From Streptomyces sp. DH24 (GTDB lineage: Bacteria > Actinomycetota > Actinomycetes > Streptomycetales > Streptomycetaceae), in assembly GCF_029813775.1 (NCBI RefSeq), contig NZ_JARVKW010000005.1, forward strand, positions 213,569-277,568: a stretch of DNA of 64,000 bases, written 5' to 3'. Positions 53,795 through 62,598 of this stretch are shown here, in pieces. Each line of letters opens with the position of its first letter. The first letter of the stretch is position 1. Below the pieces are notes generated by a model. It had not been told where the DNA came from and made no database searches. It worked only from the letters and a program-made list of their open reading frames with translations. Position numbers and translations under genes: made by a program.

Positions 53795-54424
53795 TCAGCC
53801 GCGGCCGCTCACCCGGCCCTGCAGCAGGCGGGACAGCGCCGCGTGCACGTCGTCCAGGGAGCGCTCCGGCTGGAAGGCCTGCCAGTCGAGCGCGGCCACC
53901 AGCACCATGCCGACCAGCGCCGCCGCCGTCAGCGGCACGTCGATCTCCTCGCTGAACTCGCCGCCGGCCACCCCGTCGCGCAGCACGCCCTCGACGACCG
54001 CGACGGCCTCCTGACGGACCACCATCAGCGTGGACTGCCAGGCGCGGTTGGTGCGCCACAGCTCCGCCACGTACAGCTGGGTGAAGGCCGGGTAGCGGTC
54101 GATGAAGACGAGCCCCGCGCGGATCATCGCGTCCAGGGCGTCGACCTTGCTGCCGCCCTCGCGCGCGGTGCGCTCGGCCGCCTCCCGAAGAGACGCGGTC
54201 AGGAGGCCGACGCCGTGCCGCAGCAGTTCCTCGAACAGGACGGACTTGCTCGCGAAGTTGTAGTAGACCGTGCCCTTGGCGACTCCGGCCCGCTCGGCGA
54301 TCTCGTCCACCGTGGTGGCGGAGAAGCCCTGCTCGGCGATGAGCGTGACGGCCGCCTCGTAGAGCTTCTGCCGGGTGATCTCACGGCGGGTCCTGCCGCC
54401 CGACGTGGCGCTGCTGCTTTCCAT
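53795..54424 (-). CDS. TetR-family repressor
   Basis: A 209-residue TetR regulator: HTH domain (about 14-60) with TVDEIAERAGVAKGTVYYNFASKSVLFEELL, then an all-helical ligand-binding domain. It is the last gene of the ABC ATPase-YhgE-TetR group and probably binds the palindrome ACTGAC-CA-GTCAGT at 57489-57502, upstream of the operon. The likely inducer is a toxic compound or lipid exported by the permease. GAGAAT 7 nt upstream of the ATG could be an additional leaderless -10. Confidence 0.9.
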   Translation of the reverse strand: MESSSATSGGRTRREITRQKLYEAAVTLIAEQGFSATTVDEIAERAGVAKGTVYYNFASKSVLFEELLRHGVGLLTASLREAAERTAREGGSKVDALDAMIRAGLVFIDRYPAFTQLYVAELWRTNRAWQSTLMVVRQEAVAVVEGVLRDGVAGGEFSEEIDVPLTAAALVGMVLVAALDWQAFQPERSLDDVHAALSRLLQGRVSGRG

Positions 54425-54474
54425 GGCCCCGATTCTCACAGGTACGGGGCCCTTCTCGGGCACGGTCGGCGCGG

Positions 54475-56559
54475 TCACAGGGTCAGCTCCGGGTGCAGCC
54501 GGTCCAGTGTCCACACCTGACGCCGGCGGGCCGACAGGGCGGTCAGCGCGAGCGCGCCCGCGGTGAACGCCACCAGCACCGCGCACGCCTGCCACACGGG
54601 GCCGAGTCCGCCGCCCGTGATGAGCCTGCGGAGCGCGTCCACGACGTGGCTCATCGGCAGGAAGGGATGCAGCGCGTTGAAGAAGCCGGGACTGGTCTGC
54701 ACGGGGTAGGTGCCGCCCGCCGAGGTCAGCTGGAGCATCAGCGCCGCCAGGACGAGGATCCGGCCCGCCGCGCCGAAGCGGGCGTTCAGCCACTGCACGA
54801 TCGCCGCGAAGCACGCCGTCACCAGGAACAGGAAGCCCACCGTGCCGGCCGCCCGCGCCATCCGCAGCCCCACCGCCCAGTGCAGCACCGACATCAGGGC
54901 CACCGTCTGGAGCACCCCGATCGCCACCACCGGCAGCCAGCCCGCCAGCGCGATCCGCCACGCCGGGGCGCCCGCGGCGAGCGCGCGCCGGTTCAGCGGC
55001 GCGATCACCATGTACGCCACCATCGCGCCCACCCACAGGGACAGCGGGATGAAGTACGGGGCGAAGCCGGTGCCGTAGTTGGGCGCCTTGTGCAGGTCCT
55101 CGGACACCAGCCGGACGGGGTCCGCCATGACGTCCGTGCGCCGGTCGCGGTCCTTCTCGCCGTAGTCGGGGATCTGCTTCGCGCCGTCGTGCAGACCGCC
55201 CGCGAGCTTCCCGGAGCCGTCCACCAGCTTGTACATGCCGCCGTTCAGGTCCTGCGCGCCCGTGCTGAGGGCGCCGACGCCCTCGTCCAGGTCCGCCGCG
55301 CCCGTCTCGGCGCCGCCGAGGCCCTTGTTGAGCTTCTTTGCGCCCGCCGCGACCTTCCCGGCGCCCTCGTTCAGCTTGTTGATCTTCTTCACGGCCGCGT
55401 CGAGGTCCTCCGACAGGTGCGGCGCGTGGTCGGCGAGCGCTCGCGCCTGCTGCTGGAGGGTCGCGAGGTGCTTGTCCAGCCGCTTGAGGTCGCCGTTGTG
55501 GTCGGCGACCAGCGTGTTGAGATCGTCCGCGACGACCGCCACGCCGGCCGCGGCGTCCCTGGCCTTCTCCAGGTCGGCGCAGGCCGCGTCGGGGAGTACG
55601 GGGTCGTCGCAGCGCGTCCGGTGGATCGCGGTCAGCGTGTCGGCCGCGGCGTGGGCCGTCTTCGCCGCGCCGGGCGCCCGTTCGGCCAGCGTGTCCAGGT
55701 TGTCGCGGATCGCGCCGGACGAGTCGGCCACGAGCCGGGCCGTGTCCCCGATGGTCTTCTCGTTGTCCTTCAGGAACGGGCCCGCCTTGCCCGCGAACCC
55801 GTTGACCAGGTCGGCGAGCGTCTGCGTGCCGTCGGCGACCTGCCGGGAACCGGACTGCAGATCGCCCGCGCCCGTGTGCAGCTTCTTCAGGCCCTTGGAC
55901 AGCTTGCCGCTGCCGGCCTTGGCGTCCGCCAGTCCGTCGGCGAGGTCCTTGGCGCCCTTCTCGGCCCTGCCTATGCCGCCCTTGAGCCGGTCGGCGCCCT
56001 TGGCGGCCTTCACCGTCTCGCCGTGGATGTCGGAGAAGGAGATGAAGATCCGGTCCAGGAACGACCGGGACGCCTTCGTCGACGCGGCCTGCCGCACCTC
56101 GCTGAAGACCGTCCGCGAGATCTGCCCGACGATGTAGTTGTTGGCGTCGTTCGTGCGCACCCGGAGGGCGCCGGTCTCCGGGGAGGCGCCCGAACTGGAC
56201 GCGATGCGCCTGCTGAAGTCGGCGGGCATGGTGAGCGACAGGTAGTACGTGCCGTCCTCCACACCTCTGCGGGCCTCGGCGGCGCTCACCTCGCGCCAGT
56301 CGAAGGTGTCGCTCTCGCGCAGCCCTTCGGCGATGTCGTCGCCCGCCGTGAGCCGCTCGCCGCCGGCGCTCGCGCCCTTGTCGTCGTTCACGAGCGCGAC
56401 GGGGATGCGGTCCAGACGGCTGTACGGGTCCCAGAACGACCACAGGTACAGGGCGCCGTACAGCAGGGGCAGCACCAGCAGCGCGACCAGCGCGGCCCTG
56501 GGGAGCCTGCCGCGCCCGAAGCGCCTCAGCTCAAGCGCGGCCAGTTTCGGCGAACGCAT
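54475..56559 (-). CDS. YhgE/Pip-family membrane permease
   Basis: A 694-residue ABC-2-type membrane protein: N-terminal helix (about 21-44), a long extracellular domain (45-500) and 5 C-terminal helices (500-680, from APYFIPLSLWVGAMVAYMVIAPL). The extracellular part contains repeated Gly/Leu/Lys/Ala heptads (GLADAKAGSGKLSKGLKKLHTGAGDLQSG) typical of the Pip/YhgE/type VII EsaA relatives. The family exports or mediates lipids, toxins or T7SS-type substrates. It is followed by the TetR gene and preceded by the ABC ATPase, overlapping it by 29 bp. Confidence 0.88.
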   Translation of the reverse strand: MRSPKLAALELRRFGRGRLPRAALVALLVLPLLYGALYLWSFWDPYSRLDRIPVALVNDDKGASAGGERLTAGDDIAEGLRESDTFDWREVSAAEARRGVEDGTYYLSLTMPADFSRRIASSSGASPETGALRVRTNDANNYIVGQISRTVFSEVRQAASTKASRSFLDRIFISFSDIHGETVKAAKGADRLKGGIGRAEKGAKDLADGLADAKAGSGKLSKGLKKLHTGAGDLQSGSRQVADGTQTLADLVNGFAGKAGPFLKDNEKTIGDTARLVADSSGAIRDNLDTLAERAPGAAKTAHAAADTLTAIHRTRCDDPVLPDAACADLEKARDAAAGVAVVADDLNTLVADHNGDLKRLDKHLATLQQQARALADHAPHLSEDLDAAVKKINKLNEGAGKVAAGAKKLNKGLGGAETGAADLDEGVGALSTGAQDLNGGMYKLVDGSGKLAGGLHDGAKQIPDYGEKDRDRRTDVMADPVRLVSEDLHKAPNYGTGFAPYFIPLSLWVGAMVAYMVIAPLNRRALAAGAPAWRIALAGWLPVVAIGVLQTVALMSVLHWAVGLRMARAAGTVGFLFLVTACFAAIVQWLNARFGAAGRILVLAALMLQLTSAGGTYPVQTSPGFFNALHPFLPMSHVVDALRRLITGGGLGPVWQACAVLVAFTAGALALTALSARRRQVWTLDRLHPELTL

Positions 56560-57442
56560 CGGCCGCCGCCTCCTTCGCTACGTCGTCGTTCGCGTCGTGG
56601 TCGCTGTCGTCGTTGTGGTGGTCGTCGTCGCCGTTGTTGTGGTCGTCACGGCTGCCGATACGGCTGTCGCTGTCGCTGTCGCTGTCGCTGTCGTCGGTGT
56701 CGGTGTCGGTGTCGATGCCGCGGTCGCCGGTGTCGTGGTCGTCGTCCGGGTCGGCGGCGGGCCGGGTGGGCACGACGACCGTGCCCTCGGGGGCCTCGCC
56801 GCACACGGCCACGACCGTCGTGCCACCGGCGGCGACGGACCGCAGCAGTGCCCACATCTCGTCGCGCTCGGCGGCCGACAGCTTCAAATCGGCGTCGTCC
56901 ACGCCGAGCAACCGCGGGCGGCCGACGAGCGCGAGCGCGACGGACAGCCGCAGCGCCTCCAGCCGCTCCAGGTCCCGCACGGCGGTCCGGGCGCCCTTGG
57001 GCAGCGCCTCCAGGTCGAGGCCGGCGGCGGCCAGCGCGGAGTCGACCCGCAGCTTCGCCTCGCTTCGGCGCTCGGCCCGCGGGCGCAGCAGCGCGCGCAG
57101 CGAGCCGCCGAAACGGCGCTGGAGCAGCGCCCGCTCGCGCAGGTGCTCGCCCACGGTCAGGGCCGGGTCGAGCTCGGTGACACCGGCGACGTGCGCGAGC
57201 GCGCTGACGCGCCGGGCCGCGGACATCCGCCGGGGCAGCCGGGCCCCGCCCACGGCCGCCGTGCCCTCGGTCGCCTTCATCCGTCCGGTCAGCGCGAGCA
57301 GCAGACACGTACGGCCGGACCCCGAGGGCCCCACGACCGTGATCAGCGAACCGGGCTCCGCGTCGAAGGCGACCCCGCGGAAGGTCCAGCCGCGCGGGCC
57401 CCTGAGCCCGAAGTCCCGGGCCGTGACCGCGATTCCGTGCAC
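56531..57442 (-). CDS. ABC transporter ATPase with degenerate motifs and DS/DT-rich tail
   Basis: A 303-residue ABC-type nucleotide-binding protein with the overall order Walker A (VVGPSGSGRTCLLLAL), signature region and Walker B (RPRLLGVDDADLKL). The Walker A Lys is Arg (GSGRT), the LSGGQ signature is replaced by LERLEALRL, and the Walker B Asp-Glu is Asp-Asp. ATP hydrolysis is likely weak or absent. The C-terminal 60-70 residues are a simple repeat (DTDTDTDDSDSDSDSDS followed by a His/Asp tail). GTG 57442 has GGAGGGGG upstream; an open frame extends to 57535 but passes through the operator. First gene of the TetR-controlled operon. Confidence 0.8.
   Translation of the reverse strand: MHGIAVTARDFGLRGPRGWTFRGVAFDAEPGSLITVVGPSGSGRTCLLLALTGRMKATEGTAAVGGARLPRRMSAARRVSALAHVAGVTELDPALTVGEHLRERALLQRRFGGSLRALLRPRAERRSEAKLRVDSALAAAGLDLEALPKGARTAVRDLERLEALRLSVALALVGRPRLLGVDDADLKLSAAERDEMWALLRSVAAGGTTVVAVCGEAPEGTVVVPTRPAADPDDDHDTGDRGIDTDTDTDDSDSDSDSDSRIGSRDDHNNGDDDHHNDDSDHDANDDVAKEAAADAFAETGRA
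56580..56713. repeat. Simple-sequence repeats encoding the acidic tail
   Basis: On the plus strand GTCGCT repeats four times and GTCGGT three times (about 56662-56713), beside less regular GTCGTC/GTGGTC runs (56580-56650). On the minus strand these give DS, DT and DH repeats. Hexamer units keep frame, so copy-number change would alter tail length but not frame. Confidence 0.7.
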
Positions 57443-57477
57443 GGTTCCCCCTCCCCTCAAGTGAACCTGCGAATGGA

Positions 57478-57506
57478 AATGTTTTTGAACTGACCAGTCA
57501 GTGCAA
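57478..57506 (-). promoter_or_regulatory. Promoter and TetR operator of the ABC-YhgE-TetR operon
   Basis: On the minus strand TTGCAC (57506-57501) and AACATT (57483-57478) are a plausible -35 and -10 with 17 nt between. The perfect inverted repeat ACTGAC-CA-GTCAGT (57489-57502) occupies this spacer and the edge of -35, an ideal place for repression by the operon's own TetR protein. Confidence 0.65.
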
Positions 57507-57636
57507 AAGCTAGCCCGAACTCGCGATCGAAGCAAAACCCCAGGTCAGAACGGATTGTCAGTGCCATACCTCACGATGGGCACATACGGCACCCCGTATG
57601 AGGACGTGCCGTCACACAGACGACAGGAGGTTCGTC

Positions 57637-58212
57637 ATGGCCAACCCGTCCGCAGCCGCCGCCCGTCGGCGCCGCGCCACCGGCCCTGCCCCCTCACTGA
57701 CCGGCCCCGCGACCGACGTCCACCCCGTACTGCGCCGGGCCACGGCACCGCCCGCCGCCCTCGACCTGCTCGCCCAGGCCCGCGCCGGCCTGGACGAGGC
57801 CGCCTCCCTGGAAACGCCCAACGAGCGGTACGCGACGGCCCACCTCGCCGCCCTGCGCACCGCCGCCGCCGTACTCGCCGCACTCGGCCGCCCGGAGACC
57901 AGCCCACGAGCCCGCGCCCGCATCCGGAGCGCCTGGGAAGTGCTCCCCGAGATCGCGCCCGAGCTCTCCGAATGGAGCGCGCTGTTCGCCTCGGGAGCCC
58001 GGCGCCGCGCCCGGGCGGAGGCGGGCATCCAGGGCGCGGCGAGCAGTCGGGACGCCGACGACCTGATACGGGACGTGGCGATGTTCCTGCGCCTGGTGGA
58101 GCGGATGCTCGTCCTCCAGCCGGTCCTGCCGCAGCCGCGCGCGGACACCGACCAGCCGGAGCGCCGGGGCCGTGGCGTCGGCCGGGACCGTGACATGCCG
58201 GACGCCGGCTGA
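57637..58212 (+). CDS. SAV_6107-family HEPN-domain protein
   Basis: A 191-residue protein of the Streptomyces SAV_6107 family: an Arg/Ala-rich N terminus, then helices with AALDLLAQARAGLDEAASLETPNERYATAHLAALRTAAAVL and a second block with RIRSAWEVLPEIAPELSEWSALFASGARRRA, matching HEPN helix architecture. HEPN domains often occur in RNases or nucleotide-modifying partners; here no RX4-6H nuclease motif is obvious. The ATG has ACAGGAGG six nt upstream. It is the first of two genes read toward the dcw side. Confidence 0.75.
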   Translation: MANPSAAAARRRRATGPAPSLTGPATDVHPVLRRATAPPAALDLLAQARAGLDEAASLETPNERYATAHLAALRTAAAVLAALGRPETSPRARARIRSAWEVLPEIAPELSEWSALFASGARRRARAEAGIQGAASSRDADDLIRDVAMFLRLVERMLVLQPVLPQPRADTDQPERRGRGVGRDRDMPDAG

Positions 58213-58473
58213 CGGGGCCGCCCGCGGGCACCGGGCGGCACGGTGCCGCAGGCGACAGGGCCCCGGGGGTGACCAGGCAGGGGCCCGAAGCAACGGGCTC
58301 GCGGATGCCGGGCGGGCCGCCGCGGGCAACGGGCCCGCGGTGACCGGGCAGGGCGCCGGAGGCAATAGGGTGGAGGGCGCCTGAAGCCCTGCCCGCCCGT
58401 ACACCGGACCGGGGAGGGCACCCCGTTCGCTCCGCCGTCCACCGGGCGGTGCCGTGCCGAGGAGTCAACTGCC
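58213..58473. other. Gene-free GC-rich region with reiterated motifs
   Basis: 261 bp with no gene. GCAACGGGCYCGCGG occurs twice (in 58292-58306 and 58326-58340), and related GGGCACCGGGCGG-type stretches recur. TAGGGT at 58366-58371 is a plausible -10 for the downstream methyltransferase. Confidence 0.55.
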
Positions 58474-59301
58474 GTGTCGGACCCGATGCGCCCGCCCGCC
58501 TCCCACCACCACCCTCGAACGGCGTCGCTGCGCTCCGGCTCCTCCCAGCCCCGCGCCTCCATCCGTACCGCCGTGGTCTGGGAGGTCCTCCAGGAGGCCC
58601 TGGACCGCCGGGTCAAGGCCACGGGCCGCCAGGCGCTGGACGTTCTCGACACCGGCGGCGGCAGCGGCAAGTTCGCCGTGCCCGTCGCCCGCCTCGGCCA
58701 CCGCGTCACCGTCGTCGACCCCAGCCCGAACGCGCTGTTCGCCCTGGAGCGCCGCGCCGCCGAGGCCGACGTCGCCGACCGCGTGCGGGGCGTCCAGGGC
58801 GACGCCCACGGCCTCTTCGACGTGGTCGAGCGCGGCGGCTACGACGCCGTGCTGTGCCACGGCGTCCTCGAATACGTCGACGACCCGGCCGAGGGCGTCC
58901 GCAACGCGGTCGCGGCCCTGCGCTCCGAGGGCGTGCTCAGCCTGCTCGCCGCCGGCCTGGGCGGCGCCGTCATCGCCCGGGCCCTCGCCGGCCACTTCAA
59001 GGAGGCGCGACAGGCGCTCACGGACCCCAGCGGCCGCTGGGGCGAGGGGGACCCCATGCCGCGCCGCTTCACCGCCGAGCAGCTCACCGGGCTCGTCGAG
59101 GGAGCAGGCCTGGAGGTCGCCGCCGTACACGGCGTGCGGGTCTTCGCCGACCTCGTGCCCGGCGTGCTGGTGGACACCGAGCCGGGCGCCCTGGAGGCGC
59201 TGCTGAAGCTGGAGGAGGCGGCGGCCGAGCTTCCGGCGTTCCACTCCGTGGCCACGCAGCTCCATGTGCTCGGTGAGACCCGCGTGGCGGACGAGGCCTG
59301 A
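58474..59301 (+). CDS. SAM-dependent methyltransferase
   Basis: A 275-residue class I methyltransferase: motif I VLDTGGGSGKFAVPVARLG, acidic motif VTVVDPSPNALFALE and the motif IV region YDAVLCHGVLEYVDDPAEGV. A possible accessory C-terminal helical part (190-275) is present. The substrate is unknown. GTG 58474 has GAGGAG about 9 nt upstream. The position before DUF3040 and near dcw suggests an envelope or housekeeping role (inference). Confidence 0.85.
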   Translation: MSDPMRPPASHHHPRTASLRSGSSQPRASIRTAVVWEVLQEALDRRVKATGRQALDVLDTGGGSGKFAVPVARLGHRVTVVDPSPNALFALERRAAEADVADRVRGVQGDAHGLFDVVERGGYDAVLCHGVLEYVDDPAEGVRNAVAALRSEGVLSLLAAGLGGAVIARALAGHFKEARQALTDPSGRWGEGDPMPRRFTAEQLTGLVEGAGLEVAAVHGVRVFADLVPGVLVDTEPGALEALLKLEEAAAELPAFHSVATQLHVLGETRVADEA

Positions 59302-59497
59302 GCAGGCCCTTGCGGTGCGCCGCTGATCAGCACATCAATGGCACATGCAGTACGCCACAGGCCCCCCGAATGGAGGCACGGCGCCGTATGATCGAGGGAG
59401 ACCGCCCGGCATGACGGGCCGGTAGCTGGGGAATGGAAGCTTCAGCGGGCCGGGACGTCCATGGCGGGTTCCGGTTGGCCAATTGGCGCAGAGGGGC

Positions 59498-59528
59498 GGG
59501 TTTCACGGGGGCGATTCCCTGCCTATCC
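59498..59528 (+). promoter_or_regulatory. Promoter of the DUF3040 gene
   Basis: TTTCAC (about 59500), roughly 17 nt, then TATCCT (59523-59528) resemble a vegetative promoter about 50 nt before the GTG. Exact -35 spacing is by eye. Confidence 0.45.
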
Positions 59529-59579
59529 TGAAGAGACCCCCCCGGGTCGCCCCGGCGACTGCACGATGAGGAGGACTCC

Positions 59580-59972
59580 GTGCCGCTCTCGGAGCACGAG
59601 CAGCGAATGCTCGAGCAGATGGAGCGAGCGCTGTACGCCGAAGATCCCAAGTTCGCGTCGGCGCTTGAGGGAAGCGGGCTGCGCACGTACACCCGGCGGC
59701 GGGTCTACCAGGCGGTTGCCGGCTTCCTCGTAGGTATTGCGCTCCTCATGGCAGGAATGGTCGCCCAGCAGGTCTGGCTCAGCGTCGTCGGCTTCCTCGT
59801 GATGCTGGGCTGCGCGGTGCTCGCCGTGACCGGTTGGCGCAAGGCACCCAAGCCGGGTGAACAGCCGGCCGCCGGTGCTCCGACCCCGCGTCGTCAGGGC
59901 AGGCAGCGCCGCTCCATGATGGACCGCATCGAGGAGCGCTGGCAGCGGCGCCGTGACGAACAGGGCCATTAG
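59580..59972 (+). CDS. DUF3040 small membrane protein
   Basis: A 130-residue protein with the DUF3040 start (PLSEHEQRMLEQMERALYAEDPKFASAL), two membrane helices (about 44-63 and 65-83) and a basic Arg/Pro/Gln C terminus. GAGGAGG precedes the GTG. Such proteins are widespread next to the dcw (division) cluster in Actinobacteria; their function is unknown. The transcript ends at the 19-bp hairpin just downstream. Confidence 0.9.
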   Translation: MPLSEHEQRMLEQMERALYAEDPKFASALEGSGLRTYTRRRVYQAVAGFLVGIALLMAGMVAQQVWLSVVGFLVMLGCAVLAVTGWRKAPKPGEQPAAGAPTPRRQGRQRRSMMDRIEERWQRRRDEQGH

Positions 59973-60006
59973 CCCCGCCTACGTCTCCCCGTACAGGTGA
60001 AGACAC

Positions 60007-60050
60007 GCGTGAGGGGGTGACCACCGGGATCGGTGGTCACCCCCTCACGC
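60007..60050. terminator. Bidirectional terminator, 19-bp perfect stem
   Basis: GCGTGAGGGGGTGACCACC (60007-60025) pairs without mismatch with 60032-60050 (6-nt loop GGGATC). It serves the DUF3040 gene on the plus strand and the transglutaminase operon on the minus strand, whose last gene ends at 60211. Confidence 0.85.
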
Positions 60051-60210
60051 ATGCGCTGGTGCTGCCGCAGGCCTGTGCCGCCGCCCTTCGGAAGCGGGCG
60101 GTGCAATGCCGACTGACCTCTGCCACCCGCTGCCGACGCGAACGCCAAGGCGCCACTGCCGCACCGAAAGGGCCGGGCTGCGGCACAGCGTGCTGCCGCC
60201 CGGCCCCTCC

Positions 60211-62598
60211 TCAGCCCTGCTGCCGGGTCGGTCTGCGCAGTGTGGGGCGGGCCGCCGCGGCGCGGCCCTTGACGTCCGTCCACCACGCCGACGTCGTCCA
60301 CACCACCCGCACGGCCGAACGCGGCGCGAACACCGCGCGCAGCCGGCTGCCCCGGCTCGCCGCGGCCGTCAGGCCGGCGATCACCCGGCGGACGTCGTCC
60401 GCGAGGCCCGGTGTCGGATGCGGCCGGGGCGCGTAGAGGGCCTGTTCGACGGCGCCCGCCACCCGGTGCACCGACGACGCGGCATCCCCGTCGAGACGCC
60501 CCAGCCGCACGATCCGGGCGGCCGCCCCGCGCGGTGTACGCGACTCCTCCGGCACGATCCCGAAGTCCCACGCCGTGTCGGTCAGCTCCTGCCACACCGC
60601 CAGCGTGTGGGCCGCCGCGCCCTCCTCCGAGCGGCCGTGCGCACCGAGCCGCACGGCCCGGGTCCGATGCCGCCACAGCATCGGTGCCAAGGGGAGCGCC
60701 ACCGCGGCGAGGCCGCCCAGCACCCACAGCAGGACCACCCACCACTTGGGTCCGTCGTCGTCCACGGCGAGCGCCGCCTGCGAGGACTCGGTCGGGCAGG
60801 CGCCGTCCAGCCGCTTCTGCTCCACCGTGCAGCCCGCGCTCCTGGAGGGCGCGGCGGACTGCGCCGTCGACGCCGACTCCGACGGCCGGGCCGGGTTCGG
60901 CAGCGAGCTGCCCGGCGTGTCCGGCACCGTGTACGACGGGGTCGTGCCGCGGCTCGGCGTCGGCTCGAAGCGGGTCCAGCCCACGCCCTCGAAGTACAGC
61001 TCCGGCCACGCGTGCGCGTCCTTCAGGCTCACCGACACGGTGCTGTCGGCCTGCGGGGTGCCCGGCGCGAAGCCCACCGCGACCCGGGCCGGTATGCCCA
61101 GCGAGCGGGCCATGGACGCCATCGCGAAGGAGAAGTGCACACAGAAGCCCTGCTTGTCGCGCAGGAAGCGGGCGATGGCCTGGGAGCCGCTGCCGACCTG
61201 GACCCGGGTGTCGTATTCGAAGTCGCCGGTGACGGAGAAGTAGTCCTGGAGCTTGACCGCCTGCTCGTAGGGGTTCGCCGCGCCCTCGGTGACCTGCTGG
61301 GCCGTGCGGGCCACCACCTCGGGCAGCGAGTCCGGCAGCTTCGTGAACTCCCGCGTCAGCGACGCCGGCGGGGCCGGTGCGGCGGCGAGCTGGTCGGCCG
61401 TCGGCTGCACGTCCAGGCTCGACACCTGGTACGTCAGACCGCGTGTGTTCTGCCCGTGGTCGCCGACCAGGGTCATGCCCTCCGGCTCGTAGCGCCAGTC
61501 GCCGCGGATCCGGACACCGCTCGGCGGGTACGGCATGGGCAGCCAGTCCTGGGCGTACCAGCCGGCCGCGGAGATCGTCGTGTCGAACTCGGCGCGCTTC
61601 ACGCCCGGGCCGAGACCGGCCGGCGTCGGGAAACTCCCCTCCGGCACGGCCGTGATCTCCCGCTTGGCGGGCTTCCACGTGGTGCCGTCGAAGTCGTCCA
61701 GCGACACGATCCGCAGGTAGAGGTCGGAGACGTCCTCCGCCTCGGTCCGCACCGTCAGGACCGTGCGGTCCTCCTCCACGTTCAGGCTGTCGCGCAGGGA
61801 CACCAGAGGGTTCACCGCGGAGATCGTGCCGCCGCCGCCCGTGCCGCCGCCCACCCCGGTGCCGGCCGCGTCCAGCAGTCCGCCGTTCATGGCGGGCAGA
61901 CCCAGCGGCACCACCAGGGCGATGCCCAGCGCGACCATGCCTATGCGCCGCCCGGTGCGCACCGGGGACAGGGCGCCCGAGTCGCCGCCCGGCGTGCGCG
62001 AACCGCCGCCGAAGACCCGGCCCCACTGGGAGAGCCGGTCGCGCCCCTCGGCCAGCAGCAGGAACAGATAACCCGCCGCCGCGATCAGGAACCACACCCA
62101 GTCGGCGCCGCCGTCGGACAGACCCGCCGCCACCGAGTACAGCGCGAGCAGCGCCAGCCCGGCCGGGGCCGCGGTGCGGAACGTGACCGCCAGGGCGTCC
62201 ACCATCAGCCCGATCACCAGCACACCGCCGACCAGCATCAGCCGGATGCCGTCGGACAGCGGGGCCGGGATCGCGTACCGCCCGACGTCGTCCGTGCCCT
62301 GCCGGAGCAGGTCGGCGAAGTGGGCGAAGGCCTCGGGGCCCGGGACCAGACCCGCGAACGCGTGCTCCCGCGCGAAGACCAGGGTGAGCATCACCAGCGT
62401 GACGAGCGCCTGCGCGGCCACGGTCAGGGGCCGCGCCAGCGGCACCCGGCGCGTCACCATGCCCACACCCGTCTGCACCGCCAGCAGGAAGCCGCCCTGG
62501 AGGATCCACGTGGCCGGCTCGACCAGGGGCAGCAGCGCGCCCGCGGCCATCAGCGTGGCCGCCCAGGCGCACAGCGCCAGTCGTGCCCGACCGCTCAT
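60211..62598 (-). CDS. Transglutaminase-like membrane protein (TgpA/DUF3488 type)
   Basis: A 795-residue protein: six or more N-terminal membrane helices (about 8-240), an extracytoplasmic transglutaminase-like domain (about 270-560) with catalytic Cys in KQGFCVHFSFAMASMARSLG, His in SLKDAHAWPELYFEGVGW and the Asp/Glu-type third residue just after (RFEPTP), a further membrane helix (about 633-655) and a helical cytoplasmic tail. TgpA-like proteins work with MoxR and DUF58 partners; the DUF58 gene overlaps its start as ATGA. The open frame extends further but the start is fixed by that overlap. Substrate unknown. Confidence 0.9.
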   Translation of the reverse strand: MSGRARLALCAWAATLMAAGALLPLVEPATWILQGGFLLAVQTGVGMVTRRVPLARPLTVAAQALVTLVMLTLVFAREHAFAGLVPGPEAFAHFADLLRQGTDDVGRYAIPAPLSDGIRLMLVGGVLVIGLMVDALAVTFRTAAPAGLALLALYSVAAGLSDGGADWVWFLIAAAGYLFLLLAEGRDRLSQWGRVFGGGSRTPGGDSGALSPVRTGRRIGMVALGIALVVPLGLPAMNGGLLDAAGTGVGGGTGGGGTISAVNPLVSLRDSLNVEEDRTVLTVRTEAEDVSDLYLRIVSLDDFDGTTWKPAKREITAVPEGSFPTPAGLGPGVKRAEFDTTISAAGWYAQDWLPMPYPPSGVRIRGDWRYEPEGMTLVGDHGQNTRGLTYQVSSLDVQPTADQLAAAPAPPASLTREFTKLPDSLPEVVARTAQQVTEGAANPYEQAVKLQDYFSVTGDFEYDTRVQVGSGSQAIARFLRDKQGFCVHFSFAMASMARSLGIPARVAVGFAPGTPQADSTVSVSLKDAHAWPELYFEGVGWTRFEPTPSRGTTPSYTVPDTPGSSLPNPARPSESASTAQSAAPSRSAGCTVEQKRLDGACPTESSQAALAVDDDGPKWWVVLLWVLGGLAAVALPLAPMLWRHRTRAVRLGAHGRSEEGAAAHTLAVWQELTDTAWDFGIVPEESRTPRGAAARIVRLGRLDGDAASSVHRVAGAVEQALYAPRPHPTPGLADDVRRVIAGLTAAASRGSRLRAVFAPRSAVRVVWTTSAWWTDVKGRAAAARPTLRRPTRQQG

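Noticed and set aside
53521..53955. Plus-strand gene in the 53309-53794 gap
   Set aside because: Open frames are Arg/Gly-rich, lack a Shine-Dalgarno or -10 box, and run antisense into the TetR gene.
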